Assembly (NCBI GenBank): GCA_030614505.1
Contig: JAUWTX010000135.1
Span: 1-6,230, forward strand
Reading direction: 5' to 3'
Source of the DNA: Desulfuromonadales bacterium
GTDB taxonomy: Bacteria; Desulfobacterota; Desulfuromonadia; Desulfuromonadales; BM103
Length of the DNA stretch: 6,230 nucleotides
The notes beneath the pieces are model-generated. The model saw only the letters and a list, made by a program, of their open reading frames with translations, made no database searches and was not told the DNA's origin. Of this stretch, positions 1 through 5,733 are shown in pieces. Position 1 is the stretch's first letter. Each line of letters starts with the position of its first letter. The translations under genes were made by a program, and so were the position numbers.

Positions 1-972
1 CCTGCTCATATGGTAACCGGCGTCGAGTTGCGCGATGGAAAACTTTACGAAGTAGACATGGAAGCGGGTGAGGCCTGGACGCAGAAGAAGTACCGGGAGA
101 TGAACGAGCGTTACCAGAGGAATGCGCTGGGACAGCTTCGCACACTCGCCAAGCAGGATAAGCCTTTCTTACTTAATTACTGGCCGCTATTTCCGCTCTC
201 ATTCGTTCAGGAGCACAGAAGTGAGTACAACACCCTCAACGGCGGGACTATGGCCGACATCCTTGTTGAAGTCGACGAATGGATTGGCGAAATTGTCAAA
301 GAAGTAGACAAGCTGGGTATAGCCGAAAACACCATTATCATGGTGATGGGCGACAACGGTCCCTTTATGCAGTACGCAGGTCCAACAGGGCAATCCGACC
401 GGATCTATCGTGGCGGTAAAGCCGATCATCTGGAAGGCGGTGTAAGAGTTAACGCCTGGGTACAGTGGAAGGGCGTTATCGAGCCGGGAAGTTATGCCGA
501 AGACATCATTCATGTCAGCGACCTGTTCACCACCTTCGCCCGCCTGGGTAATGCGATGGACGGCGTTCCCAGGGACAGGGTGATCGACGGTGTGGATCAG
601 ACCGGCGTGCTACTGCTGGGTGAAACCCATGGCCGTCGTGATTACGTGCACATCTATGAGGGTCCCACGCTTAAATCCGTGGTAAAGAACAAGTACAAGA
701 TGCATCTGCCCGCTCCTGGAGAAAACCCTATTGGAGCGTCAATATTTGACCTCTATCGTGACTCTCGAGAGGAACGTCCCATCGATTCGATCAAATATGG
801 TCCTTGGGCTGGTGGTCAGTTCGTTGGCATGGTCAAGCGTCATATAGCGTTCAAACAAAAATACCCGGACAGGCCGCCTACTTATGGTAAGCCTTATGAA
901 GGGATCGAGAACCTCAGACCCGAAAGCAAAAAGATAGTTGAGATCTTTATGCTTGGGTTGCCTCAAAAATAG
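1..972 (+). CDS. Sulfatase-family hydrolase (arylsulfatase-like), C-terminal part, 5' end outside window
   Basis: The reading frame is open from the first base, so the first in-frame ATG at position 10 is probably internal and the true start lies upstream. The visible 323 codons match the C-terminal half of the alkaline-phosphatase-superfamily sulfatases, which hydrolyse sulfate esters. Signs are a KPFLLNYW strand, a metal-site GDNGP motif (D115-N116 counted from the ATG at 10), RGGKADHLEGGVRV (about 134-147), and HVSDLFTTFARLG (about 168-180), the usual helix after the active site. The formylglycine motif (C/S-x-P-x-R) would lie in the missing N-terminal part, so catalytic competence cannot be judged. 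The position that often holds a catalytic His (as in APHWP) seems to read FPLSF. The family is fairly sure; the substrate is unknown, and a relative acting on other esters is possible. A strong terminator follows 20 nt after the stop. Confidence 0.85.
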   Translation, partial: PAHMVTGVELRDGKLYEVDMEAGEAWTQKKYREMNERYQRNALGQLRTLAKQDKPFLLNYWPLFPLSFVQEHRSEYNTLNGGTMADILVEVDEWIGEIVKEVDKLGIAENTIIMVMGDNGPFMQYAGPTGQSDRIYRGGKADHLEGGVRVNAWVQWKGVIEPGSYAEDIIHVSDLFTTFARLGNAMDGVPRDRVIDGVDQTGVLLLGETHGRRDYVHIYEGPTLKSVVKNKYKMHLPAPGENPIGASIFDLYRDSREERPIDSIKYGPWAGGQFVGMVKRHIAFKQKYPDRPPTYGKPYEGIENLRPESKKIVEIFMLGLPQK

Positions 973-992
973 AGCGCTCGTTCGTACCTAAC

Positions 993-1036
993 CCCGCAGA
1001 AAGGAGCCAGACATCCTTTCTGCGGGTTTCTATTTT
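993..1036 (+). terminator. Intrinsic terminator after the sulfatase gene
   Basis: A perfect 13-bp stem (993-1005 paired with 1014-1026, CCCGCAGAAAGGA and its complement) encloses an 8-nt loop. It is followed at once by a T-rich run (TTTCTATTTT, 1027-1036). It starts 20 nt after the sulfatase stop codon, the classic layout of a Rho-independent terminator on the plus strand. There is no matching A-run on its left side, so it is unlikely to serve the minus-strand operon, which ends at 1289. Confidence 0.9.
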
Positions 1037-1288
1037 GGGCAAATTGCCATTTAAATTTGAATGGCCGCTGTCAGTTGCCAGCTCAACCGATCGACGCAAC
1101 ACTTTTATCGTAAAGGGGAAAGGCTGAGTGTATGCAGATAGATCAAGGTCTACTGCAATATTTCAGAGAATTCTGATTCAGGGTATACGGACCTTTTTTC
1201 CGTTTAATACCTGTTAGGTAACTAGGCAAAACCACGGATTGGTTACCATGCGATATGCCTGGTTATCTCAGGGTTGTGGTAACGTGTG
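1037..1288. other. Non-coding gap between convergent genes
   Basis: About 250 nt separate the sulfatase terminator from the stop codon of the sensor kinase, which runs the other way. No convincing gene is seen on either strand. The left part holds small nested inverted repeats: GGCAA-a-TTGCC at 1038-1048, and GCCATT/AATGGC at 1046-1065 around an AT-rich centre. A weak 5-bp stem (ACGGA/TCCGT, 1187-1203) lies farther right. No clear terminator was found for the minus-strand operon here. Confidence 0.6.
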
Positions 1289-2614
1289 TTACTGATTGGG
1301 TGACAGGCTAAGTTGAATCCGCAGCCCATCAAGTACAGGGGAGCGGTCGAGCTGCATTGTGCCGTGGTAAAGCTCGACGATCTCCTTGACAATGGCCAGC
1401 CCCAGTCCATGACCAGGGAGTGATTCATCGATACGACGCCCCCGTTGGGTGAGGTCTGCCAATTCTTTATCGGAAACGCCGCTACCATCATCCTCAACAA
1501 TAATGTGGATCGCTTCATTCTGTTCGATTGAGCAGTGGACACGACCTTTAGCCCACTTGGCTGCGTTATCAAGCAGGTTGCCAAAAAGTTCCAGCAGGTC
1601 GTGACGGTCGATGTTGGTGAGGTTTTGTTGCGGGTAGTGGCAGTCAAATTCAATGGTCTTGTCGTGGTAGATACGCTCTAGAACAGCAATAAGCGCGGGC
1701 AGCTCTTCAGCCGGATTAAAGCGTTGTCCGGCGCTGCCGGAGCCGGCCAGCCGCGCCCGTATCAGTTCATGCTCGACCAGTTGTTGCAGCTCCGCCGTAT
1801 GTTGATGCAGCTCCTGTTTCAGTGTGGCGGGTGTCTCGCTGTAGTCAGCCAATTGGGTAAGGAGATTCAGCGGCCTCTTGAGGGCATGAGCGAGATTGCC
1901 CAGGGCATTGCGCGAGCGATCAAGGCGTCGACCCATCACCATTAACAGGCGATTGACCTCAGCCACCAGTGGTTGCACCTCCTGGGGAACTGCTTCGGTC
2001 AGTTTGTCGATTTCGCCCCGTTCCAGCTGTTTGATCTCCCGGCCCAATTGCCGCAATGGGGCAAAGGAGCGACGCACAATACGACGCTGGATAAATAAAA
2101 CCAGAAATAAAAAGACAAGGGTGAGCGCCAGCAGGAGGAGTGCATTATGCAATAGTCTCTTTTGTAACCGGGAGATATCCTCGGCTACTATGATGGTGAC
2201 TATTTGTTTTCCTTTACGATAGCCTCCGGCCCAGAGTAGCAGTGGTTGTTCGGCGGGACCGGTGATGCGACGTACTCGACGCTCTCCCGGGGCGAGTCTT
2301 TCGCCGGTCAACTCGGCATCCCAGAGTGAACGCGAACGCAGGGCTTCACCCGTTTCGGAAAGGATAAGGAAGTAGTGGCCGGAGAGCGGTTGATTGTATA
2401 TTGCCGAGAGCCGTCCTTCGATCAGGGTAGTCTTGCCCTCTGCATCCAACTGAAGAGTGGCCAGTATCCCTTCACCATCGTGCTCCAGACGGGAGACAAC
2501 AAAGTCATTCACCAGGCGTTGATTCTGATCGTAGATCAGCCAGCCCATCAACCCCATTAACAGGATGAGGCTCAGGCCTAGTCCGATATGGAGTCGTTGT
2601 TCCAGTGAGTTCAC
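1289..2614 (-). CDS. Two-component sensor histidine kinase, PhoQ/QseC-like
   Basis: This 441-residue inner-membrane kinase should autophosphorylate on His and pass phosphate to the regulator encoded just upstream. A membrane helix at about 10-27, a periplasmic sensor region at about 28-155 and a second helix at about 156-176 are followed by a HAMP-like linker. The H-box NLAHALKRPL places the phosphorylated His at 243. The N-box includes GNLLDNAAKW (345-354), the G1 box DDGSGV (375-380) and the G2 box GHGLGLAIV (401-409), so the catalytic domain looks complete. The start is GTG; it overlaps the regulator's stop by 4 nt (GTGA), implying translational coupling, with a G-rich stretch upstream as a weak ribosome site. 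It is the last gene of the six-gene operon. The sensor region has the SGHYF segment seen in related proteobacterial kinases, but its ligand cannot be read from sequence. Confidence 0.93.
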   Translation of the reverse strand: MNSLEQRLHIGLGLSLILLMGLMGWLIYDQNQRLVNDFVVSRLEHDGEGILATLQLDAEGKTTLIEGRLSAIYNQPLSGHYFLILSETGEALRSRSLWDAELTGERLAPGERRVRRITGPAEQPLLLWAGGYRKGKQIVTIIVAEDISRLQKRLLHNALLLLALTLVFLFLVLFIQRRIVRRSFAPLRQLGREIKQLERGEIDKLTEAVPQEVQPLVAEVNRLLMVMGRRLDRSRNALGNLAHALKRPLNLLTQLADYSETPATLKQELHQHTAELQQLVEHELIRARLAGSGSAGQRFNPAEELPALIAVLERIYHDKTIEFDCHYPQQNLTNIDRHDLLELFGNLLDNAAKWAKGRVHCSIEQNEAIHIIVEDDGSGVSDKELADLTQRGRRIDESLPGHGLGLAIVKEIVELYHGTMQLDRSPVLDGLRIQLSLSPNQ

Positions 2615-3279
2615 TGCGCGCCCCCGCCAAAGATATAGCCTTGACCGCGTCGGGTTTCGATTAGCGATTTGCCGATCTTCTGCCGAAGTCGCTTGATATA
2701 GGCCTCAATCACATTGCTGTCACGGTCGGCATCTCCCTCATAGACGTGTTCGGTCAGACGGGATTTGGAGAGGAGTTTACCGGGGTTGATCATCATGTAG
2801 CGCAGCAGACGAAATTCGGTGCCGGTTAGCTCAACTGATTCACCATCGGGCAGGATTACGCGTTGACGTTCCTCATCGAGGGTCAATCCGGCAACAGCAA
2901 GTTGCGGTTCATTACGTTCCTGCGCTCGGCGCAGCAGGGCATCGAGGCGGGCCAGCAGTTCCTCATGATGGAAGGGTTTGCCCACATAGTCGTCGGCCCC
3001 CGCCTTGAGGCCATCGACTCGCTCATGCCATGCATCACGGGCAGTGAGTATGATCACCGGCAGTTGCATGCCGGCCTTGCGCCAGTTCTGCAACACCTCC
3101 AGTCCTGGTCGACCCGGCAGACCCAGATCGAGGATTGCTGCATCGTAGGGCTCTTCTTCACCCTGAAACTGCCCATCGATACCATTATCGACCAAATCAA
3201 CGGCAAAACCGGCACGGCGCAGATCCTGCCGCAGACGGGGGCCAAGAATCGGGTCGTCCTCTACCAGCAGCAGGCGCAT
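2611..3279 (-). CDS. OmpR/PhoB-family response regulator (QseB/PmrA-like)
   Basis: This is a 222-residue DNA-binding response regulator, the cognate partner of the overlapping kinase. The receiver domain (about 1-118) has the acidic pair E7-D8-D9, phosphoacceptor D51 in LDLGLP, T79 in ILTARD and K101 in GKPF, all expected for an active receiver. The C-terminal part (about 126-219) is a winged-helix Trans_reg_C domain, with ELTGTEFRLL, the recognition-helix region SNVIEAYIKRLRQKIG and a closing RGQGYIF hairpin. The ATG at 3279 is chosen over a TTG one codon upstream because AAGGAAG lies 4 nt before the ATG. The PepSY gene ends 11 nt upstream. It probably controls the cytochrome operon, as two-component genes adjoining SHP clusters are thought to do; the binding site is not known. 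Confidence 0.95.
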   Translation of the reverse strand: MRLLLVEDDPILGPRLRQDLRRAGFAVDLVDNGIDGQFQGEEEPYDAAILDLGLPGRPGLEVLQNWRKAGMQLPVIILTARDAWHERVDGLKAGADDYVGKPFHHEELLARLDALLRRAQERNEPQLAVAGLTLDEERQRVILPDGESVELTGTEFRLLRYMMINPGKLLSKSRLTEHVYEGDADRDSNVIEAYIKRLRQKIGKSLIETRRGQGYIFGGGAQ

Positions 3280-3290
3280 CAATCTTCCTT

Positions 3291-3581
3291 TTAGTTAAGT
3301 GGTTCACCACTTTTTGCATCTAACAGGAGTTTCCGCACCATACCCCGCTCATCGACCAGTTCCAGCTCGTAAACCAGGCGCCCCCGCTTGCGTTCCAGCT
3401 CTGCTTCCAGCAGGCGGAGTTTGCCCGGTTCTTTGCCAAGGACCTGTTGGAGCAACTGTTCAAGGGGAATGATCTCGCCGCCCTTGACCAGCGCACGGGC
3501 TCGTTCATGATCCTCATCGGCCCAGACATTCGGACCACTAAGGAGGGTAAGTAGCAGCCCTGCCAGCAGTAGATGTTTCAT
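3291..3581 (-). CDS. Small periplasmic PepSY-domain protein
   Basis: This 96-residue protein has a clear signal peptide (hydrophobic 3-15, likely cut after VWA at 21) and one PepSY domain in the rest. The pattern GGEIIPLEQLL, then PGKLRLLEAELE, RLVYELELVDERG and a final LLLDAKSGEPLN is typical of PepSY repeats of about 65 residues. PepSY domains occur as inhibitors of peptidases and as small exported proteins next to two-component genes; their exact role is mostly unknown. Here it lies between the cytochromes (11 nt after DHC) and the response regulator (11 nt before it), so it is plausibly an accessory to the kinase's sensor domain. It has no Cys and no heme motif. The start ATG is the first in frame; the ribosome site is weak, suggesting coupling to the gene before it. 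Confidence 0.85.
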   Translation of the reverse strand: MKHLLLAGLLLTLLSGPNVWADEDHERARALVKGGEIIPLEQLLQQVLGKEPGKLRLLEAELERKRGRLVYELELVDERGMVRKLLLDAKSGEPLN

Positions 3582-3592
3582 GGTGCTGTTGT

Positions 3593-4165
3593 CTAATCAT
3601 CCCAGCGACCTACGCCGGGGATATTGACCTCATGTTCGCCAAAGGAGCCGCTTTCGGCGCGGGTGTGGCAGGCTGCACAGTTGCTGTAACTGCCTACTTC
3701 CATATTATCCTTAATATAGCGTGCAGGTATCTCGTGATGCTTACGTTTGAAGTATACGGTATCGCTGATGCGTAGCGGTACTTCGTCTTGTTTGAGCGAG
3801 CCGGTGATACGTTTGGAACGCTTATAATTACTGTTGTCGGCGGCGCTGTTCACCAGATAGTCGAGGATACTCTTTTGAGCCTCAGCTTCGAGTTCGGCGT
3901 TATCACCGAAGTGGTTCTCCAGGTCCCCCATGAGCTTGCGCCAGGAGCGCTCCGGTAACCAGCCCGGCTGATAGGCGAAGTGACAACTGCCGCACTCCTC
4001 CTGGTAGGCCGGGTTTTTTACCGGCGCAACATCCAGCCGCGATTGGCTGAACCAGTCGTGCCTGTCTTCGTGGTCATCGTCATCACCATAAACCGTTACT
4101 GAAAGCAGCAGACTGGTGGTGGCGGCAACGGCAACCAGGGCCAAAAGTTTACGGTAAAGGTTCAT
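3593..4165 (-). CDS. Diheme cytochrome c (DHC family), partner of SHP
   Basis: This is a 190-residue exported cytochrome with two c-type heme sites, CGSCH (58-62) and CAACH (163-167), placed like the two-domain DHC proteins found beside SHP genes. DHC is known to donate electrons to SHP. A signal segment (about 5-26) is followed by an acidic, His-containing stretch, GDDDDHEDRHDW (27-38). Other His residues at 85, 143 and 144 are candidate distal heme ligands. The ATG at 4165 is preferred over a TTG five codons earlier because GGGAG lies about 8 nt before it. The gene begins 17 nt after the SHP-like gene and ends 11 nt before the PepSY gene. The family assignment is firm from the heme motifs, size and neighbours; the electron partners are inferred. 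Confidence 0.92.
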   Translation of the reverse strand: MNLYRKLLALVAVAATTSLLLSVTVYGDDDDHEDRHDWFSQSRLDVAPVKNPAYQEECGSCHFAYQPGWLPERSWRKLMGDLENHFGDNAELEAEAQKSILDYLVNSAADNSNYKRSKRITGSLKQDEVPLRISDTVYFKRKHHEIPARYIKDNMEVGSYSNCAACHTRAESGSFGEHEVNIPGVGRWDD

Positions 4166-4182
4166 CGTCTGTTCTCCCAATA

Positions 4183-4584
4183 CTAGTTCTGGATATGAAG
4201 AAGAAAGTCACCTTTCTCCTGTGGGGTGCACTCACGACCGAGTGTCCATTTGCAGTTACGCTTGAACCACTTCACGATCATTTTTGTATCGGACAGTCGT
4301 TTGGCGTTGGCACTCGGTGCGAGCGGTTTGATCGTCTTTTGGGTTTTGGCGTGTTTGCCGCTGACGGCCAGATTGTTGGTATGGCAACTATTGCAGCGCC
4401 TCTCTGTCGGGGCGTTGCTATTGAGGTATGTTTCACTCCACATGCGTTGACCGGCTTCAGCACTGAAGGGGCCGGCCCCGGCGGCACGGTACTCATCCAG
4501 CAGCGCATCAACGGCAGCGCTTGCACTTGCTGTCTGCGCAAGCAGGAGTGTTGTTGTGGTAACAATAGTAGCGAGCATCTTCAT
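4183..4584 (-). CDS. SHP-like monoheme cytochrome c (DUF1924 family)
   Basis: This is a 133-residue exported class I cytochrome c with one heme site, CNSCH (64-68). The end of the protein has RNC at 109-111 and REC at 117-119, the pattern recalled for sphaeroides heme protein (SHP), in which an Asn is the sixth heme ligand and the two Cys form a disulfide. By that match, N110 is the ligand and C111-C119 the disulfide. SHP heme is high-spin when reduced and binds oxygen and other small ligands in the periplasm. The signal peptide is about 1-23 (ending SASA). Several ATGs lie close together: AAGGAG sits 6 nt before the ATG at 4584 and 3 nt before the one at 4587. The far upstream ATG at 4599 contains the ribosome site itself and is unlikely. 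The gene follows cytochrome b by 28 nt. Confidence 0.9.
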   Translation of the reverse strand: MKMLATIVTTTTLLLAQTASASAAVDALLDEYRAAGAGPFSAEAGQRMWSETYLNSNAPTERRCNSCHTNNLAVSGKHAKTQKTIKPLAPSANAKRLSDTKMIVKWFKRNCKWTLGRECTPQEKGDFLLHIQN

Positions 4585-4598
4585 CATTAACTCCTTCA
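4585..4598 (-). promoter_or_regulatory. Ribosome binding site deciding the SHP start
   Basis: On the minus strand the sequence reads ATGAAGGAGTTAATGATG. The AAGGAG lies inside what would be codons 2 and 3 of the longest reading frame, so it favours the downstream tandem ATGs at 4587 or, with better spacing, 4584. Confidence 0.7.
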
Positions 4599-4612
4599 TA
4601 ATAAACAGGGCT

Positions 4613-5182
4613 CTATGCCGCCTGCTTTTTGCCGGTGAACATGGCGCGGATCAGGTTTTCACCATGCTGCAATCCGGCGACAATGACCCCGACCACATGG
4701 AGACCGACCAGCAGCAACGTGAAATTGGCAAAGAACTCATGGATCTCCTCAAACACCTCGCCAACAAACTCCGGGGCATTCGCAAAGAATCCGGCCAGTG
4801 GCCCGGCCATCTCTCCGGCACCGTAGACTGATAGTCCGGTTATCACTGTTAGTAGCAGGCTCAACAACAGCACCATCACCATCGCACCACCGGCCGGGTT
4901 ATGACCGATATAGCGTTTGGGGTGGAAGGTGGCGACATCCTTCAAATAGGCGAGTGCCTCACGGGGTGGCCGCACAAAATCGCTGAAGCGAGCATGGCGT
5001 GTGCCGATAAAGCCCCACAACAGGCGAAAGAGGACCAGAGCCGCCACCGTGTAACCGGCGAGGGTGTGTAGATCCAGCCACTCGTCTTCGGTGAGGTAGG
5101 CGATAAAGAAGGTGGTCGCCAGTGCCCAGTGGAAGAAACGTACCGGCAGATCCCAGACCTTGATTTGATTCGTAGTGTTCAT
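4613..5182 (-). CDS. Cytochrome b561-type membrane diheme cytochrome b
   Basis: This 189-residue inner-membrane protein belongs to the bacterial cytochrome b561 / Ni-hydrogenase b-subunit family, which carries electrons between the quinone pool and periplasmic or membrane partners. Four hydrophobic helices are seen (about 13-30, 38-59, 97-120 and 150-172). Candidate heme ligands are H18 (RFFHW, helix 1), H39 (LHTLAGY, helix 2), and H148 and H162 (helix 4), the family pattern for two b hemes. The motif VWDLPVRFFHW at the N-terminus is typical. It is the first gene of the minus-strand operon, before the SHP-like and DHC genes, and is the likely quinol-side electron donor to them. The ATG at 5182 fits the family start, though only a weak ribosome site precedes it. 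Confidence 0.93.
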   Translation of the reverse strand: MNTTNQIKVWDLPVRFFHWALATTFFIAYLTEDEWLDLHTLAGYTVAALVLFRLLWGFIGTRHARFSDFVRPPREALAYLKDVATFHPKRYIGHNPAGGAMVMVLLLSLLLTVITGLSVYGAGEMAGPLAGFFANAPEFVGEVFEEIHEFFANFTLLLVGLHVVGVIVAGLQHGENLIRAMFTGKKQAA

Positions 5183-5204
5183 AACCGTAACCCGTTATCT
5201 ATGA

Positions 5205-5231
5205 GTGAACTCTACGGATCGAGGGTGAACT
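5205..5231. repeat. Direct repeat GTGAACT, two copies 20 bp apart
   Basis: GTGAACT occurs at 5205-5211 and again at 5225-5231, start to start 20 bp, about two turns of the helix. OmpR-family regulators bind direct repeats on one face of DNA, so this could be a site for the operon's own response regulator, 23 bp before the cytochrome b start. The short length and the closeness to the start codon make this tentative. Confidence 0.3.
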
Positions 5232-5235
5232 GAAG

Positions 5236-5247
5236 CTGAAAATTCAG
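5236..5247. repeat. Small near-palindrome CTGAAAATTCAG
   Basis: Five-base arms (CTGAA/TTCAG) around a 2-nt centre lie in the leader region of the cytochrome operon. Too short to assign a role; chance is possible. Confidence 0.2.
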
Positions 5248-5268
5248 GGGGCGAAGTGTTGGCAGAAG

Positions 5269-5290
5269 CGGCCTGGATAAATAGAGGCCG
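5269..5290. repeat. Inverted repeat CGGCCT-N10-AGGCCG
   Basis: Perfect 6-bp arms at 5269-5274 and 5285-5290 are separated by 10 nt. This could be a protein-binding dyad or a small hairpin in the cytochrome operon leader. It has no T-run after it on either strand, so it is not a terminator. Confidence 0.35.
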
Positions 5291-5401
5291 GAGAGTATTT
5301 TACTTGTCGCACCGCACCTGCATGACTAAAAAACTACTAACTGTTTAAAGGTAACCAAATGTGGCTCCTTAAGGGTCGTTTCTAACGGTGTGACATTTTG
5401 C

Positions 5402-5417
5402 CGCACATATTTGTGCG
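5402..5417. promoter_or_regulatory. Palindromic candidate operator CGCACA-N4-TGTGCG
   Basis: Perfect 6-bp arms flank a 4-nt AT spacer, immediately upstream of the candidate plus-strand promoter. The centre (5409.5) is about 45 bp before the transcription start inferred from the -10 box, roughly where activators bind. The sequence does not match the FNR or CRP consensus. The regulator is unknown. Confidence 0.4.
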
Positions 5418-5420
5418 ACG

Positions 5421-5448
5421 TTTAATAATAATAAGCGTACTATATAAG
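5421..5448 (+). promoter_or_regulatory. Candidate sigma-70 promoter for the small membrane protein gene
   Basis: TATAAG (5443-5448) within TATATAAGAT is a good -10 box. A weak -35 (TTTAAT, 5421-5426) lies 16 nt before it. Transcription would start near 5455, leaving a leader of about 45 nt. The weak -35 and the palindrome just upstream suggest activator dependence; this is inferred. Confidence 0.4.
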
Positions 5449-5450
5449 AT

Positions 5451-5464
5451 AGTAATTAATTACT
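5451..5464. promoter_or_regulatory. Perfect 14-bp palindrome at the inferred transcription start
   Basis: AGTAATTAATTACT is its own reverse complement with no spacer and covers the likely start of transcription for the plus-strand genes. A repressor site is possible; in AT-rich DNA such palindromes also arise by chance. Confidence 0.3.
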
Positions 5465-5499
5465 TAACTACTAGTTTGGCCCGTCAGGGAGGATCAGTA

Positions 5500-5733
5500 A
5501 TGTCAGCTACGATTACGAACTTATTTCACCGCGCCAGTAAATGCCCTTTCGCGTGTTTTTTGAAATTCCTGGTATCTGGCAGCTTTATCTACGCGCTTCA
5601 TATAGCCCTCTCTCATCAGGGCGACATGTCACCCTACCCATATATCTTGCTGGTAGCTTTGGTTGGGGTGATTGCGATCCTGGCGCTGGTATTTCACCTG
5701 AACTGCAAGTTCCGCAAAGCTCATAAAACGTGA
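5500..5733 (+). CDS. Unrecognised small membrane protein, 77 residues
   Basis: I do not recognise this family. The start ATG at 5500 is chosen because GGGAGGA lies just upstream at good spacing; the same frame is open further upstream but without a ribosome site. The protein has two likely membrane helices (about 20-37 and 48-67), a Cys pair near the first helix (CPFAC, C15 and C19), a third Cys at 69, a short polar loop HQGDMSPYP, and a basic tail (CKFRKAHKT). The basic tail and the basic N-terminal part suggest both ends face the cytoplasm. It is transcribed away from the cytochrome operon and precedes the TusA-like gene by 92 nt on the same strand. Membrane location is well supported; function is unknown. 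Confidence 0.7.
   Translation: MSATITNLFHRASKCPFACFLKFLVSGSFIYALHIALSHQGDMSPYPYILLVALVGVIAILALVFHLNCKFRKAHKT

Larger units (their letters stand above)
5183..5499. other. Divergent intergenic region between cytochrome operon and plus-strand genes
   Basis: This 317-nt stretch separates the cytochrome b start (minus) from the small membrane protein start (plus), and must hold promoters for both directions. No gene is credible in it; the plus reading frame opens at 5398 but lacks a ribosome site there. It contains a 7-nt direct repeat, several palindromes and an AT-rich end with a plausible plus-strand -10 box; these are listed separately. No confident promoter was found for the minus-strand operon. 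Confidence 0.75.

Noticed and set aside
1187..1203. ACGGA/TCCGT hairpin as a terminator
   Set aside because: The stem is only 5 bp, the T-run falls mainly in the loop, and it points the wrong way for the kinase gene.
1243..1653. 136-codon minus-strand reading frame overlapping the end of the kinase gene
   Set aside because: It lies mostly inside the well-supported kinase in another frame, has no family motifs, and its composition looks like a shadow of the real gene.
2863..3294. 143-codon plus-strand reading frame opposite the response regulator
   Set aside because: It is antisense to a complete OmpR-type regulator and shows no domain pattern.
4195..4590. 131-codon plus-strand reading frame opposite the SHP-like gene
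   Set aside because: It is antisense to a gene with a clear heme motif and signal peptide, and encodes nothing recognisable.
5367..5374. CCTTAAGG palindrome and nearby TTTAAAGG as a PmrA/QseB-type box
   Set aside because: The spacing and orientation do not fit the paired half-sites of these regulators, and 8-bp palindromes are common by chance.
5398..5499. 34-residue N-terminal extension of the small membrane protein
   Set aside because: It would start within the palindrome and cross the inferred promoter, and has no ribosome site; the ATG at 5500 has a strong one.
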